Origin: Curtobacterium sp. 458
GTDB taxonomy: Bacteria; Actinomycetota; Actinomycetes; Actinomycetales; Microbacteriaceae
Length of the DNA: 64,000 bases
Direction of reading: 5' to 3'
NCBI RefSeq assembly: GCF_030406605.1
Contig: NZ_CP129104.1
Span: forward strand, 310,001-374,000
In this document: positions 1-8,699 of the stretch, in pieces
Layout: every line of letters begins with the position of its first letter
Position numbering within the stretch: the stretch's first letter is position 1
Program-made: the position numbers and the translations under genes
The notes under the pieces: model-generated
Told to the model about the DNA's origin: nothing
Databases searched by the model: none
Seen by the model: only the letters and a program-made list of their open reading frames with translations

Positions 1-1029
1 GACGGTCAGCCCCTCGCACGACTCGGCTTCCTCACGATCGGCACCTTCGACCCCGCACACCCGGGGCGCGGGCACGAGGAGACCCTCCGCGTCATCGAGC
101 GAGCGGAGTCCCTCGGCTACGACAGTGCGTGGCTGCGGCACCGCCACCTGCAGCACGGCATCTCCTCCCCCGTCGCGCTCCTCGCCGCCGCGTCCCAGCG
201 CACCGCGCGCATCCACCTCGGCACGGCCGTCACACCGATCGGCGCCGAGAACCCGTTCCGGCTCGCCGAGGACCTCGGCACCGTCGACGTGCTCCTCGGC
301 GGGCGGCTCAACCCCGGGTTCTCGTCGGGCACCCCCATGAACTACGACCTGTACCGCGACGCGATCCACCCGGACACGGCGGAGCTGGAGGACTTCGGCG
401 ACGCCCGACTCCTGCGCTTCCGCGACCTCGTCCGTGGCGACGCGGTCGTCGACCACGCCGAGCGCCGGGGCCTCGAGGAGTTCGCCACGACCGTCCAGCC
501 GCACAGCCCCGGCCTCGTCGATCGGCTCTGGTACGGCACCGGCAGCACACGGTCCGCGGTCTGGGCGGCCCGGAACGGCTTCCACCTGCTCACCTCCAGC
601 GTGACCCGGAGCGAGGTCGGCACCGACTTCGCCACGAACCAGCGCGCCCAGGTGGAGGCGTACCTCGACGCCCACCCGGACCCCGCCGCCGCACGCGTGT
701 CGCAGGGCCTCGTCGTCGTCCCGACCGACAGCGCCACACCCGAGCAGGAGGCCCGCTACCGCGCGTACGCCGAGGCACGGTCCGCACGCGTCGGCGTCCC
801 CCAGGGTCCGGCAGGGCTGCTGTTCGCCGCCGACCTCGTCGGGTCGTCGGCGGAGATCGCGGACCGTCTGCGCGCGGACGCCGGCTTCCAGGTCGCGACC
901 GAGGTCGCCTTCGCGTTGCCGTTCTCCTTCGAGGCCGACGACTCCGCCCAGATCGTGACCGACATCGCCGAACACCTCGGCCCGGCACTCGGGTGGCGTC
1001 CGGCGTCGAACGGCTCGTCGCCCGGCTGA
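1..1029 (+). CDS. LLM-class flavin-dependent oxidoreductase (5' truncated by window)
   Basis: The reading frame is open from base 1 to the TGA at 1029, so the N-terminus lies outside the window; 342 codons remain. The visible start (LARLGFLTIGTF, then a helix E..LRVIERAESLGYDSAWLRH) is the first beta-alpha unit of a luciferase-like TIM barrel, followed by PVALLAAASQRTARIHLGTAV, the conserved strand of bacterial luciferase-family FMN/F420 monooxygenases. Known family members oxidise small organics using reduced flavin in the cytoplasm; the substrate cannot be read from sequence. It ends in front of a strong hairpin at 1072-1116 and is convergent with the next gene. Confidence 0.85.
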   Translation, partial: DGQPLARLGFLTIGTFDPAHPGRGHEETLRVIERAESLGYDSAWLRHRHLQHGISSPVALLAAASQRTARIHLGTAVTPIGAENPFRLAEDLGTVDVLLGGRLNPGFSSGTPMNYDLYRDAIHPDTAELEDFGDARLLRFRDLVRGDAVVDHAERRGLEEFATTVQPHSPGLVDRLWYGTGSTRSAVWAARNGFHLLTSSVTRSEVGTDFATNQRAQVEAYLDAHPDPAAARVSQGLVVVPTDSATPEQEARYRAYAEARSARVGVPQGPAGLLFAADLVGSSAEIADRLRADAGFQVATEVAFALPFSFEADDSAQIVTDIAEHLGPALGWRPASNGSSPG

Positions 1030-1071
1030 GCCACGGCGGACGTGCCGCCGCCAGGGGCGGACCGGGGAACG

Positions 1072-1116
1072 GCCTGGAGGCACGACACGCGTCGGACGCG
1101 TGTCGTGCCTCCAGGC
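1072..1116. terminator. Perfect 22-bp-arm hairpin between convergent genes
   Basis: Arms 1072-1093 and 1095-1116 are perfectly complementary around a single central base. It sits between the oxidoreductase stop (1029) and the end of the SDR gene (1135), so it can serve both strands as a bidirectional terminator. There is no T-tract. The trailing bases CCTCCAGGCTGTG recur after the hairpin at 7722-7770. Confidence 0.75.
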
Positions 1117-1134
1117 TGTGGCCGGATCGCGCGG

Positions 1135-1869
1135 TCAGCCGCTCACCACCGCGCGGGCCGCGGCCTTCGTGACGGCCGCGAGCTCCTCGGCCGGACGCGA
1201 GAGCAGCGACTTCACCATGCGGGAGTCCTCGTCCGCCAGCACTTCGGACGCGCCGGAGAGCACACCGTCGTAGGCCTGTGCGACGACGTCGGCGGGATCC
1301 GACTTCGGGACGTCGAACCGGGCACCCATCGCGGTGTCGACCATGCCGACGATGAGCCCGGTGACGGTCGTGCCCTGATCGGCGAGTTCGACACGCAGCC
1401 CGTTCGTGGCGGACCACGCCGCGGCCTTCGACGCCGCGTAGACGGTCGACAGGGGGATCCACGCGGCGAGCGACAGCACGTTCAGCACGGCACCGCCACC
1501 GTTCGCGGCGAGCACGGGCGCGAACGCCCCGGCGACGCGGATCGGCCCGAGTGTGTTCGTCGCGAAGACGGAATCGAGCGACTCCTCCGTCGGGTTCGCG
1601 ATGCTCGCGTCGGACGCGGGGGCGATGCCGGCGTTGTTGACCAGGAGGTCCACGTCGCGGGCCGCGGCGACCGCTGCGGCGATCGACTCCGGGTCGGTGA
1701 CGTCGAGGCGGAGGGGGACGACCCGCTCGTCATCCCAGTCCTTCGGCGTCCGCGCCGCTGCGTAGACGCGGCGGGCACCCCGGTCCAGGGCCTGGCGGAC
1801 GAACTCGGCCCCGAGCCCTCCGTTCGCTCCGGTGACGAGGACAGTGCGGTGGTCGAGCTGCTGGGCCAT
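1135..1869 (-). CDS. SDR-family NAD(P)-dependent oxidoreductase
   Basis: 244 aa classical short-chain dehydrogenase. Visible: the glycine-rich cofactor loop TGANGGLG at residues 13-20, NNAG at 78-81, a catalytic serine near 133 and the YAASK active-site motif with Tyr144 and Lys148. The substrate is unknown. The ATG at 1869 is preceded by GCAGGAGCA, a good ribosome binding site. It is divergent from a TetR gene, and two palindromes lie between them, so this gene is the likely regulatory target. The SDR lacks the full-length features of any specific named dehydrogenase. Confidence 0.9.
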   Translation of the reverse strand: MAQQLDHRTVLVTGANGGLGAEFVRQALDRGARRVYAAARTPKDWDDERVVPLRLDVTDPESIAAAVAAARDVDLLVNNAGIAPASDASIANPTEESLDSVFATNTLGPIRVAGAFAPVLAANGGGAVLNVLSLAAWIPLSTVYAASKAAAWSATNGLRVELADQGTTVTGLIVGMVDTAMGARFDVPKSDPADVVAQAYDGVLSGASEVLADEDSRMVKSLLSRPAEELAAVTKAAARAVVSG

Positions 1870-1895
1870 GGTGCTCCTGCGGTAATCTGATCGAA

Positions 1896-1937
1896 GTGGG
1901 GAATCTCCCCGTTCCAGTATGTGGGGACAGTCCCCAC
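1896..1937. promoter_or_regulatory. Two palindromic operator candidates, consensus GTGGGGANNNTCCCC
   Basis: Site 1 is GTGGGGAATCTCCCC (1896-1910). Site 2 is GTGGGGACAGTCCCCAC (1921-1937), with perfect 8-bp arms around one base. They start 25 bp apart in the divergent SDR/TetR promoter region. Such paired inverted repeats beside a TetR gene are typical autoregulated operators; the assignment is by position only. Confidence 0.7.
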
Positions 1938-1965
1938 TTTGTCGACACCGATCTGGGAGGCCCTC

Positions 1966-2538
1966 GTGCGCGCTGACGCGAAACGCAACCGGGACGCGAT
2001 CCTCGACGCGGCTCGGACCTGCTTCGAGTCCGAGGGGATCAACGCGCCGACGGACGGCATCGCCGTGCGTGCGGGCGTGGGGAACGCGACGCTGTACCGG
2101 AACTTCCCGACGCGTGACGACCTCCTCGCCGCGGTCGTCGAGGACAGCGTCGACGCGCTGCTCGCGGAGTCGCTCGCGCTCGAAGGCCGTGCGCCGGTGG
2201 CGGCGCTCCGCGAGTGGATGTTCCAGCTGACGTGGCGCCTGCGGATCTGGCAGGACCTCCCGACGTGCATCGCCCGCACGAAGGACGAGGACGGCAACCC
2301 GGTGCAGCCGGTCAGCGAGCGGCTCACCGCCCGGACGGCCGACTTCCTCCGGGCTGCTTCCGGGAACGACATCGGAGCAGGCGTGCCCGCGACCGAGGTC
2401 TTCGAGCTGCTGACCGCCGTGTCGTGGGCGGTGGACCGCTTCGGGGACGACGAACGACGTGCCCGTGCGCGAGTCGACCTCGCGACCGCCGGGGTCGTGG
2501 CGCGGGTCGCGGGCGCTCCGGATCCCCGCCGGGCTTAG
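1966..2538 (+). CDS. TetR-family transcriptional regulator
   Basis: 190 aa. The N-terminal helix-turn-helix reads RDAILDAARTCFESEG...GIAVRAGVGNATLYRNFPTRDDLLAAVV, the standard TetR DNA-binding block; the rest is an all-helical ligand domain with no recognisable specificity. The frame is open from a GTG at 1921, but that codon lies inside palindrome 2. The GTG at 1966 is preceded by GGGAGG with 5-nt spacing and is preferred. Its stop overlaps the end of the convergent WYL gene by 4 bp. It probably represses the divergent SDR gene and itself. Confidence 0.88.
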   Translation: MRADAKRNRDAILDAARTCFESEGINAPTDGIAVRAGVGNATLYRNFPTRDDLLAAVVEDSVDALLAESLALEGRAPVAALREWMFQLTWRLRIWQDLPTCIARTKDEDGNPVQPVSERLTARTADFLRAASGNDIGAGVPATEVFELLTAVSWAVDRFGDDERRARARVDLATAGVVARVAGAPDPRRA

Positions 2539-3269
2539 TCGTCGCGGTACCGCGCGCCGAGCCCGCGCGTCGGCCACTGCGCGAGGTCCCGCTCCCACAC
2601 CGCCGGGTCACGGGGAGGCGCCACCTCGTCGAGCACCTGGAGGTCGATGATCCGATCGGTCCGGAAGCCGCGGACGCCGTCCCGGAGACGACACCAGCCC
2701 GCGAGCCACCAGGCGTCCGCCGCACGGAGCAGGCCGAACGTCTCGACGACCCGGACCGTCCGCGAGCCGGCGTCCGTGCTGCCGTCCGGATGCGACCCGA
2801 GGTACTCGATCCGGACCACCCGCCTGGCGGCGACGACGTCCGAGAGCATCGCGGCTCGGACGCCGGCGGTGGCCGCCATCGCGGGGTCCACGGTGTGCAT
2901 CCCGCCGAGCACGGTCTGCACCGATGCACGGAGCCGGTCGTCGACCACCGCGCCGATCTTGGCGCCTGCCCGACGTGCGGCCGACTCGAACGGCGACGAC
3001 TCGAGGAGCGAGAGTCCCGCGAGGACGGCGGTCGCTTCGGCACCGGTCAACCCCAGCGGCGGCAGCGAGTACTCCGCCAGGATCGAGTAGCCGCCGTTCC
3101 GGCCGGTGTCAGCGTAGATCGGGACACCGGCGGCCTGCAGCGCAGCGACGTCCCGCTCGACGGTGCGTGCGGACACCTCGAACTCGGCCGCCAACCGGGA
3201 CGCGGACCACGGACGCCGCGACGCGCGCAGCAGGTCGATCAGTGCGTGGTGTCGCTCGGACCGCTTCAC
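2535..3269 (-). CDS. YafY-type HTH/WYL-domain transcriptional regulator
   Basis: 244 aa. The N-terminal HTH_11-type winged helix (residues about 5-55: HHALIDLLRAS, SASRLAAEFEVSARTVERDV) is followed by a linker and a C-terminal WYL-like domain (RRVVRIEYLG, then FGLLRAADAWWLAGWC). WYL proteins bind nucleotides or other small ligands and act as repressors or activators. The next gene on the same strand (SnoaL-like, 3297-3692) lies upstream, so the two may be co-transcribed with this gene second. It overlaps the TetR stop by 4 bp in convergent orientation. Confidence 0.88.
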   Translation of the reverse strand: MKRSERHHALIDLLRASRRPWSASRLAAEFEVSARTVERDVAALQAAGVPIYADTGRNGGYSILAEYSLPPLGLTGAEATAVLAGLSLLESSPFESAARRAGAKIGAVVDDRLRASVQTVLGGMHTVDPAMAATAGVRAAMLSDVVAARRVVRIEYLGSHPDGSTDAGSRTVRVVETFGLLRAADAWWLAGWCRLRDGVRGFRTDRIIDLQVLDEVAPPRDPAVWERDLAQWPTRGLGARYRDD

Positions 3270-3296
3270 GCCCTCACCCTGCCAGGGACCACCGTC

Positions 3297-3692
3297 TCAC
3301 GCCCGCATGCTCCGCTGCCCGCCGGCGGACCACACCCGCGTCACGAGCCCGTCCTCGGCGAAGTCGAACACGTCGACCCCACCGACGTGGACGGCGCCCT
3401 CCTCCATGTCCCAGGTCAGCCGCCCGTGCGGACCGTCGAGCGCGCTGCCGATCGCGGTGAACACTGCGTCCGGGTGCTGTCCGTGCCACCACTCGAGGTA
3501 GGCGGCGAACTCGTCCGCCGTCCGGATCCGGTCGGCCGGGGTGGAGCCGTCGGGTTCCGTGACCGCGAAGCGGATGCGGAAGTCGTCGGCGCAGACCTCG
3601 CGGGCGATGGCGGCGTCCCCGTTCCACATCGTCAGCCAGCGGTCCAGCGCGTCGCGGGCGGTGCGGCTCGTGTCGTTCGTGTCGTTCGTCAT
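3297..3692 (-). CDS. SnoaL/NTF2-like small protein
   Basis: 131 aa, ATG at 3692. The cone-shaped NTF2 fold is suggested by an N-terminal helix (RDALDRWLTMWNGD), the pattern AREVCADDFRIRF and a C-terminal strand pair with VDVFDFAEDGLVTRVWSAGG. Such proteins are polyketide cyclases, ring-opening enzymes or uncharacterised ligand binders; no function can be assigned. Owing to the frameshift in the upstream response regulator gene, this ORF is now in the same open frame as that gene's N-terminal half, but its own start is well placed. Confidence 0.75.
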   Translation of the reverse strand: MTNDTNDTSRTARDALDRWLTMWNGDAAIAREVCADDFRIRFAVTEPDGSTPADRIRTADEFAAYLEWWHGQHPDAVFTAIGSALDGPHGRLTWDMEEGAVHVGGVDVFDFAEDGLVTRVWSAGGQRSMRA

Positions 3693-3760
3693 GCGTCCAG
3701 TCGACGACACCGACGCGACAACGGTGTGTCGGTGTTCCTCGACGTCGGACGAGCGGGTCG

Positions 3761-4442
3761 TCAGCGGAGCCAGCGGTACGCGTACTCCGGTCGGCCGGGG
3801 CCGTTGTGCCGAACGTCCTTGCCGGCCTGGCCCGCACCGATGAGGTGCTCCAGGTAGCGGCGTGCGGTCACCCGCGAGATCCCGAGCGCGTCGGCGACCT
3901 CGGACGCCGAGACAGCCTGGCCGGTGTGGGTCAGGTGCGCCCGGACCGCGTCGAGCGTCTCCCGGGCGATCCCCCTTCTCGTGGTCCGGCGGCGCGGTCG
4001 GACGCAGCGAGCCGAGGCTCTGGTCGATGTCCGCCTGGGTGAGGGACCGTCGGTCCTCGAACCCGCGCCGGAACTCGCGGTAGGTGGTCAGGCGCTCGGC
4101 GAACGTGCGGTAGCTGAAGGGCTTGACGAGGTACTGCACGACGCCGAGCGCGATCGCGTTCTTCACCCCGCGGGCGTCGTGGGCGGCGGTCACGGCGATG
4201 ACGTCGACGGCGGACCCGGCGGTGCGGAGTGCACGGACGAGCTGCAGGCCGTGGGCGTCGGGCAGGTTGAGGTCGAGCAGGACGAGGTCCGGCTGCTCGG
4301 CGGCGACGGCGGCCAGCATCGCGCGCCCGGTCACCGCCGACCCGACGACCGTGAAGCCGTCGAGACGCGCCAGGTACGCGGCGTGCGCCTCGGCGGTCAG
4401 GGGTTCGTCCTCGACGATGAGGACCCGGACGGTGTCGGTCAC
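3761..4442 (-). pseudogene. CitB/DctR-type response regulator, frameshifted in a C5 run
   Basis: The receiver domain is intact: VRVLIVEDEPLT near the N-terminus, LVLLDLNLPDAHG with the phospho-acceptor Asp, then VTAAHD and LVKPF. About residue 157 the frame breaks. On the minus strand AAGGGGGATC has five G; with four G the frame continues as GIARETLDAVRAHLT..., ending in a winged helix with ISRVTARRYLEHL and stop 3761-3763. The run is C5 at 3971-3975. The intact product would be 226 aa. The start GTG overlaps the kinase stop (GTGA). Either a real inactivating indel or a homopolymer sequencing error. Confidence 0.85.
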
Positions 4443-6100
4443 GCGGGCACCCGCCCCGGTGTGAGGTCGACCACGAACCTGCTGCCGTCGGGACCCGTGC
4501 TGACGGTGACCTCCCCGCCGATGCGCGCCACGGCGGACCGGACCAGGTCGAGGCCGAAGCCGCGCCCCTCCGGACCCGCGGACTTGGTGGACCATCCGCG
4601 TCCGTAGGCCGCGTCGAGGTCGGGGATGCCGGGGCCGTCGTCCTCGACGACGAACCGGGTGTGGCCGCCGGTGGTGGTCACCGTGACGGTCACGGTGCCG
4701 CGGCGCTCGGCGGTCGCGTCGACGGCGTTGTCGACGAGGTTGCCGAGGACGGTGATGACGTCGCCGGGTGCGGCCGCCACGGGCGCCGTGAGCCCGCTCG
4801 TGCGCGCGGTCAGGGTCACCCCGCGTTCATGCGCCTGCGCTCGCTTGCCGTCGAGCACCGCCGCGATGACGTCGGCAGGGGTCTCCGCCTCGGCGGCGGC
4901 ACCGCCGGGCGCGCCCACGTCCGCGCCCACCTCGGCGGCGGCACCGCCGGGCGCGCGCAGGTCCGCACCGCCGCGCGCATCCGCGTGCCGGTCGAGCTCG
5001 TCGGACGCGAACCGGATCGCCTCGTCCACCCGCCCGAGCTCGAGGAGCGCGACCACGGCGTGCATCCGGTTCGCGAACTCGTGCGTCTGCGAGCGCAGTG
5101 CGTCGGTGAGGGTCCGGGTCGCCGCGAGCTCGCCTGACAGGTGCAGCAGCTCGGTCTGGTCCCGGATCGTGGCGACGGTCCCGAGCGGGCGGGAGGACCC
5201 GCGGGAGAACGCCATCTCCTGGTTGACGACGAGCACCCGGTCGGCGGTCGCGTACGTCTCGTCGACGGCACGGTCACCCGAGGCGAGCAGGGTCCGCAGC
5301 TCCTCGGGCACGTCGAGCGACGCCAGCGGGACCGGTCGCTGGCCGTCCACCGGGGCCGGCAGGTGCAGCAGCTCGGCGGCGCGGTCGTTGTGCAGCACGA
5401 CGTCGCCCGAGCGGTCGATGACGACGAGCCCCTCGTGGACCGAGTGCAGGACGCCCTCGTACGACGCGAACACCCGCGCGAGCTCCTCGGGCCCGCGACC
5501 AGCGGTGACCCGGCCGAGGTACCGGCTGAGCAACCACGAGAACAGGGCCGACACCGCGACGACGGCGAGCGCCAGCAGCACGACGGACACCAGCCGCGGC
5601 AGCAGCGCCGTCGAGATGTTGGCGACGGTCACCCCCGCGGCCACGAGCCCGATGACCCGACCGTCTCCGTCGGTGATCGGTGTGACCGCACGCACCGACG
5701 GGCCGAGGGTCCCGGTGAACGTCTCCGTGAAGGTGTCCCCTGCGAGGGCGGGCGCGATCGTGCCCCGGAACGGCTGCCCGATCTCGGCACGGTCGGGGTG
5801 GGTCCACCGGGTGCGGTCGGGCGCCATGATCGTGATGAAGTCGGTGTGGGTGCGGCGCATGAGGTCGAGGGCGTAGGGCTCGAGCCGCTCCGACGGGTCG
5901 GCGGTGGTGGCCTGTTCGACGACGAACGGGTTGCGGGCGATCGAGACCGCTACGGCCTCGGACTTCTCTGCGGCATCGGTCTCGAGGTCGGCCCGCGCAG
6001 ACGACCAGCTCCAGGCCCCGCCGACCACCACCCCGACGACCACGAACACGAGCTGCAGCGCGAACAACCGTGTGGCGATGCTCCACCGTCTCGGTGCCAC
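4439..6100 (-). CDS. CitA/DcuS-type sensor histidine kinase
   Basis: 553 aa, GTG at 6100 after a GAGGAGGG purine run. An N-terminal membrane helix (LFALQLVFVVVGVVVGGAWSW), an extracytoplasmic PAS-like sensor with RTHTDFITIMAPDRTRWTHP (typical of citrate/C4-dicarboxylate sensors), a second membrane helix (LVSVVLLALAVVAVSALFSWL), a cytoplasmic PAS, then the phospho-acceptor box SQTHEFANRMH and an ATPase domain with DNAVDAT, DDGPGIP and GRGFGLDLV. It lies divergent to the DctA-like symporter and should sense a dicarboxylate to control it. Between the H-box and ATPase the coding DNA has a 26-bp direct repeat (4889-4914 and 4931-4956) giving repeated GAPGGAAAE. Confidence 0.92.
   Translation of the reverse strand: MAPRRWSIATRLFALQLVFVVVGVVVGGAWSWSSARADLETDAAEKSEAVAVSIARNPFVVEQATTADPSERLEPYALDLMRRTHTDFITIMAPDRTRWTHPDRAEIGQPFRGTIAPALAGDTFTETFTGTLGPSVRAVTPITDGDGRVIGLVAAGVTVANISTALLPRLVSVVLLALAVVAVSALFSWLLSRYLGRVTAGRGPEELARVFASYEGVLHSVHEGLVVIDRSGDVVLHNDRAAELLHLPAPVDGQRPVPLASLDVPEELRTLLASGDRAVDETYATADRVLVVNQEMAFSRGSSRPLGTVATIRDQTELLHLSGELAATRTLTDALRSQTHEFANRMHAVVALLELGRVDEAIRFASDELDRHADARGGADLRAPGGAAAEVGADVGAPGGAAAEAETPADVIAAVLDGKRAQAHERGVTLTARTSGLTAPVAAAPGDVITVLGNLVDNAVDATAERRGTVTVTVTTTGGHTRFVVEDDGPGIPDLDAAYGRGWSTKSAGPEGRGFGLDLVRSAVARIGGEVTVSTGPDGSRFVVDLTPGRVPA
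4889..4956. repeat. 26-bp direct repeat inside the kinase gene
   Basis: The unit beginning CTCGGCGGCGGCACCGCC occurs at 4889-4914 and again, identical, at 4931-4956 (42-bp period). It encodes the Ala/Gly/Pro linker between the phospho-acceptor and ATPase regions, so copy changes by multiples of 42 bp stay in frame. Confidence 0.8.
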
Positions 6101-6290
6101 TGTCCTGCCCTCCTCGCCTCGTTGCGGGAAGACCCATCCTCGCGCACCGCGGGCCGATCGCGCAGCACGGCCGTGAACGCAATGAACACAAGTCGACGTG
6201 CGCTGTCCGGAAGGGCGAGGGTGTCCCCACTCCCGAGAGGACGAGCCGACCGGTGCGACGACGCGCCGGTCCCGACGACAAGGAAGTCTC

Positions 6291-7715
6291 ATGGCATCGA
6301 CGCACCCGTCCAGCACGCGCCCCACGCGGCGTCGCGGCCTGGACCGCTCGCACTGGCTGTACATCGCCGTCATCGTGGCGGTGGTCGCCGGCATCGTGGT
6401 CGGTCTCGCGGCCCCGGCCTTCGCGGTCGGCCTCAAGCCGATCGGCGACGGCTTCATCGCCCTCATCAAGATGATGATCGCGCCGGTGATCTTCTGCACG
6501 ATCGTCCTCGGCGTGGGGTCCATCGCCAAGGCCGCGACGGTCGGCAAGGTCGGCGGCCTGGCGCTCGGCTACTTCGTCGCGATGTCGACGTTCGCGCTCG
6601 CGATCGGCCTCGTCGTCGGCAACCTCATCCACCCGGGCGATCACCTCGACATGTCGAAGGCGACGTACGAGCTGCCGGCCGGCTCGGAGGAGAGCGCGTC
6701 GTCGACGTCGGGCTTCCTGCTCGGCGTCATCCCCGCCACCCTGGTGTCCTCGCTCACGAGCGGCAGCATCCTGCAGACCCTGTTCGTCGCGCTGCTCGTC
6801 GGCTTCGCCCTGCAGGCCATGGGCGAGAAGGGGGCGCCGATCCTGACCGGCATCCGGCACCTGCAGGCACTCGTGTTCCGCATCCTCGCGATGGTCATGT
6901 GGGTCGCCCCGGTCGGCGCCTTCGGTGCGATCGCCGCGGTCGTCGGCGCGACCGGCGTCGCTGCCCTCGTGGCCCTCGGCACGCTCATGGTCGCCTTCTA
7001 CATCACGTGCATCGTCTTCGTCGTCGGGGTGCTCGGGGTCCTGCTCCGCATCGTCACCGGGGTCAACATCTTCCGGCTCATGAAGTACCTCGGCCGCGAG
7101 TACCTGCTCATCGTCTCGACGTCCTCGAGCGAGGTCAGCCTGCCGCGCCTCATCGCGAAGATGGAGCACCTCGGCGTCTCGAAGCCGGTCGTCGGCGTGA
7201 CGGTCCCGACCGGGTACTCGTTCAACCTCGACGGCACCGCGATCTACCTCACCATGTCGTCGCTCTTCATCGCGAACGCGCTCGGCACCCCGCTGAACAT
7301 CCCGGAGCAGATCTCGCTCCTGGTCTTCATGATCATCGCCTCGAAGGGCGCCGCCGGCGTCACCGGCGCCGGCCTCGCGACGCTCGCGGGCGGCCTGCAG
7401 GCGCACCGGCCGGACCTCGTGAACGGCGTCGGGCTCATCGTCGGCATCGACCGGTTCATGTCCGAGGCCCGCGCGCTCACGAACTTCACCGGCAACGCCG
7501 TCGCCACCGTGCTGGTGGGCACGTGGACCCGGCAGATCGACAAGCAGCAGGTCGAGCGGGTGCTGTCCGGCGCGGCGCCCTTCGACGAGCGCACGATGTC
7601 CGCGGACGACCACGGCGCCACTCCGGCGGCGCCGGAGCGCATCTCGACCGAGGCGGTCCGCACCATCGTCGAGCCGGAGCACGAGCGCCGCGCAGCGGCC
7701 GCCGAGCGGCGCTGA
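6291..7715 (+). CDS. Dicarboxylate/amino acid:cation symporter (DctA/GltP family)
   Basis: 474 aa integral membrane transporter. Family signatures are visible: the serine-rich re-entrant loop STSSSEVSLPR, GYSFNLDGTAIY in the second half, and NFTGNAVATVLVG in the last helix, containing the substrate and Na+-binding Asn/Asp positions. ATG at 6291 follows AAGGAAG. The gene is divergent from the CitA-like kinase and its (now frameshifted) regulator, the classic arrangement for inducible C4-dicarboxylate uptake. Followed by a strong hairpin at 7722-7770. The C-terminal tail after about residue 430 is hydrophilic and variable. Confidence 0.93.
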   Translation: MASTHPSSTRPTRRRGLDRSHWLYIAVIVAVVAGIVVGLAAPAFAVGLKPIGDGFIALIKMMIAPVIFCTIVLGVGSIAKAATVGKVGGLALGYFVAMSTFALAIGLVVGNLIHPGDHLDMSKATYELPAGSEESASSTSGFLLGVIPATLVSSLTSGSILQTLFVALLVGFALQAMGEKGAPILTGIRHLQALVFRILAMVMWVAPVGAFGAIAAVVGATGVAALVALGTLMVAFYITCIVFVVGVLGVLLRIVTGVNIFRLMKYLGREYLLIVSTSSSEVSLPRLIAKMEHLGVSKPVVGVTVPTGYSFNLDGTAIYLTMSSLFIANALGTPLNIPEQISLLVFMIIASKGAAGVTGAGLATLAGGLQAHRPDLVNGVGLIVGIDRFMSEARALTNFTGNAVATVLVGTWTRQIDKQQVERVLSGAAPFDERTMSADDHGATPAAPERISTEAVRTIVEPEHERRAAAAERR

Positions 7716-7721
7716 CGGACG

Positions 7722-7770
7722 GGAGGCCCGGATCACCGCACGCAGACCTGCTGCGGTGATCCGGGCCTCC
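7722..7770. terminator. 19-bp-arm hairpin after the symporter gene
   Basis: Perfect arms 7722-7740 and 7752-7770 with an 11-nt loop, between convergent genes ending at 7715 and 7796. The right arm is followed by AGGCTGTG, as in the 1072-1116 hairpin, hinting at a dispersed intergenic terminator family. Confidence 0.8.
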
Positions 7771-7795
7771 AGGCTGTGCCCCGCACCCGCGTCGG

Positions 7796-8686
7796 TCAGT
7801 CGGCCGACGTCGTGTAGTACCCGGCGTCCAGGTCCTCGAGGAGCGTCGGGCCCGTCGGCTCCCAGCCGAGGAGCGCGCGCGTGCGCGCACTCGACGCCGG
7901 CTGGTCGCCGCCGAGGAGCGCGCCGAAGACGCCGAGCGTCGCGGGGTCGACCGCCTGCGCGGGCAGGCCGGTCTGCCGGCTGACGGACTCGGCGACGGCG
8001 CGCATCGGCACCCCCTCCTCGGCGACGGCGTGCAGCACCGACCGCGGCGGCGCGGACTCGAGGGCGAGCCGGAAGAGTCGCGCCGCGTCCTCGACGTGGA
8101 CGGCCGGCCACCGGTTCGCACCGTCACCGACGAACGCGGCGACGCCGAGCTGCCGGTCGAGCTGCACGAGCGAGGCGATGAGGCCGTTGCGGTCCCCTGC
8201 GCCGTGCACCGTCCGTGGCATCCGGACGAGACCCGACCGGATGCCACGGTCCGCGAGCGCGAGGACCGCGGCGGCGGTCCGCGATCGTGCCCCGGCGGGA
8301 CCGTCGGGGTCGAGCGCGTCGTCCTCCGTGGCGACCCCGGTCGGGTTCGTCGGTGTGCCGGACGCGGCGAAGAAGGCCTTGCCGCTGTCCGCGAGTGCAT
8401 CGGCGAGGGCGGCGAGCAGGGCGACCTCGTTGTCGATCGTCTCGTCGAAGGCGTCGAAGTCGAGCGTGAACGCCAGGTGGGCCGTCGCGTCCGCACGCCG
8501 GGCCTGCTCGACGATCAGGGCGTGGTCGGCCACGTCGCCCCGGACCGGACGGGCACCCGCCGACCGGATGCGCTCGGCGGAGGCGTCGGAGCGGGCGAGC
8601 CCTGTGACCTCGTGGCCCTGACCGACGAGGTCGCGGGTGAGGGCGCTGCCGATCCAGCCGGACGCTCCCGTGATGAATACCTGCAT
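7796..8686 (-). CDS. NAD(P)-binding SDR/epimerase-type protein
   Basis: 296 aa. It starts with the Rossmann loop ITGASGWIGSALTRDLVGQGHEV (extended-SDR pattern TGxxGxxG) and continues with RGDVAD and a typical NAD-binding strand order. The canonical YxxxK is replaced here by a TRTAAAVLALADRG-type helix, so it belongs to the atypical, NmrA/epimerase-like group, and catalytic activity is uncertain. Divergent from a TetR gene at 8764, which probably regulates it. Confidence 0.85.
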   Translation of the reverse strand: MQVFITGASGWIGSALTRDLVGQGHEVTGLARSDASAERIRSAGARPVRGDVADHALIVEQARRADATAHLAFTLDFDAFDETIDNEVALLAALADALADSGKAFFAASGTPTNPTGVATEDDALDPDGPAGARSRTAAAVLALADRGIRSGLVRMPRTVHGAGDRNGLIASLVQLDRQLGVAAFVGDGANRWPAVHVEDAARLFRLALESAPPRSVLHAVAEEGVPMRAVAESVSRQTGLPAQAVDPATLGVFGALLGGDQPASSARTRALLGWEPTGPTLLEDLDAGYYTTSAD

Positions 8687-8699
8687 GGCGACTCCTTGT

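Noticed and set aside
5141..7759. 872-aa plus-strand open frame across kinase and symporter genes
   Set aside because: It overlaps two well-supported genes and is composed of Arg/Gly/Pro-rich shadow sequence.
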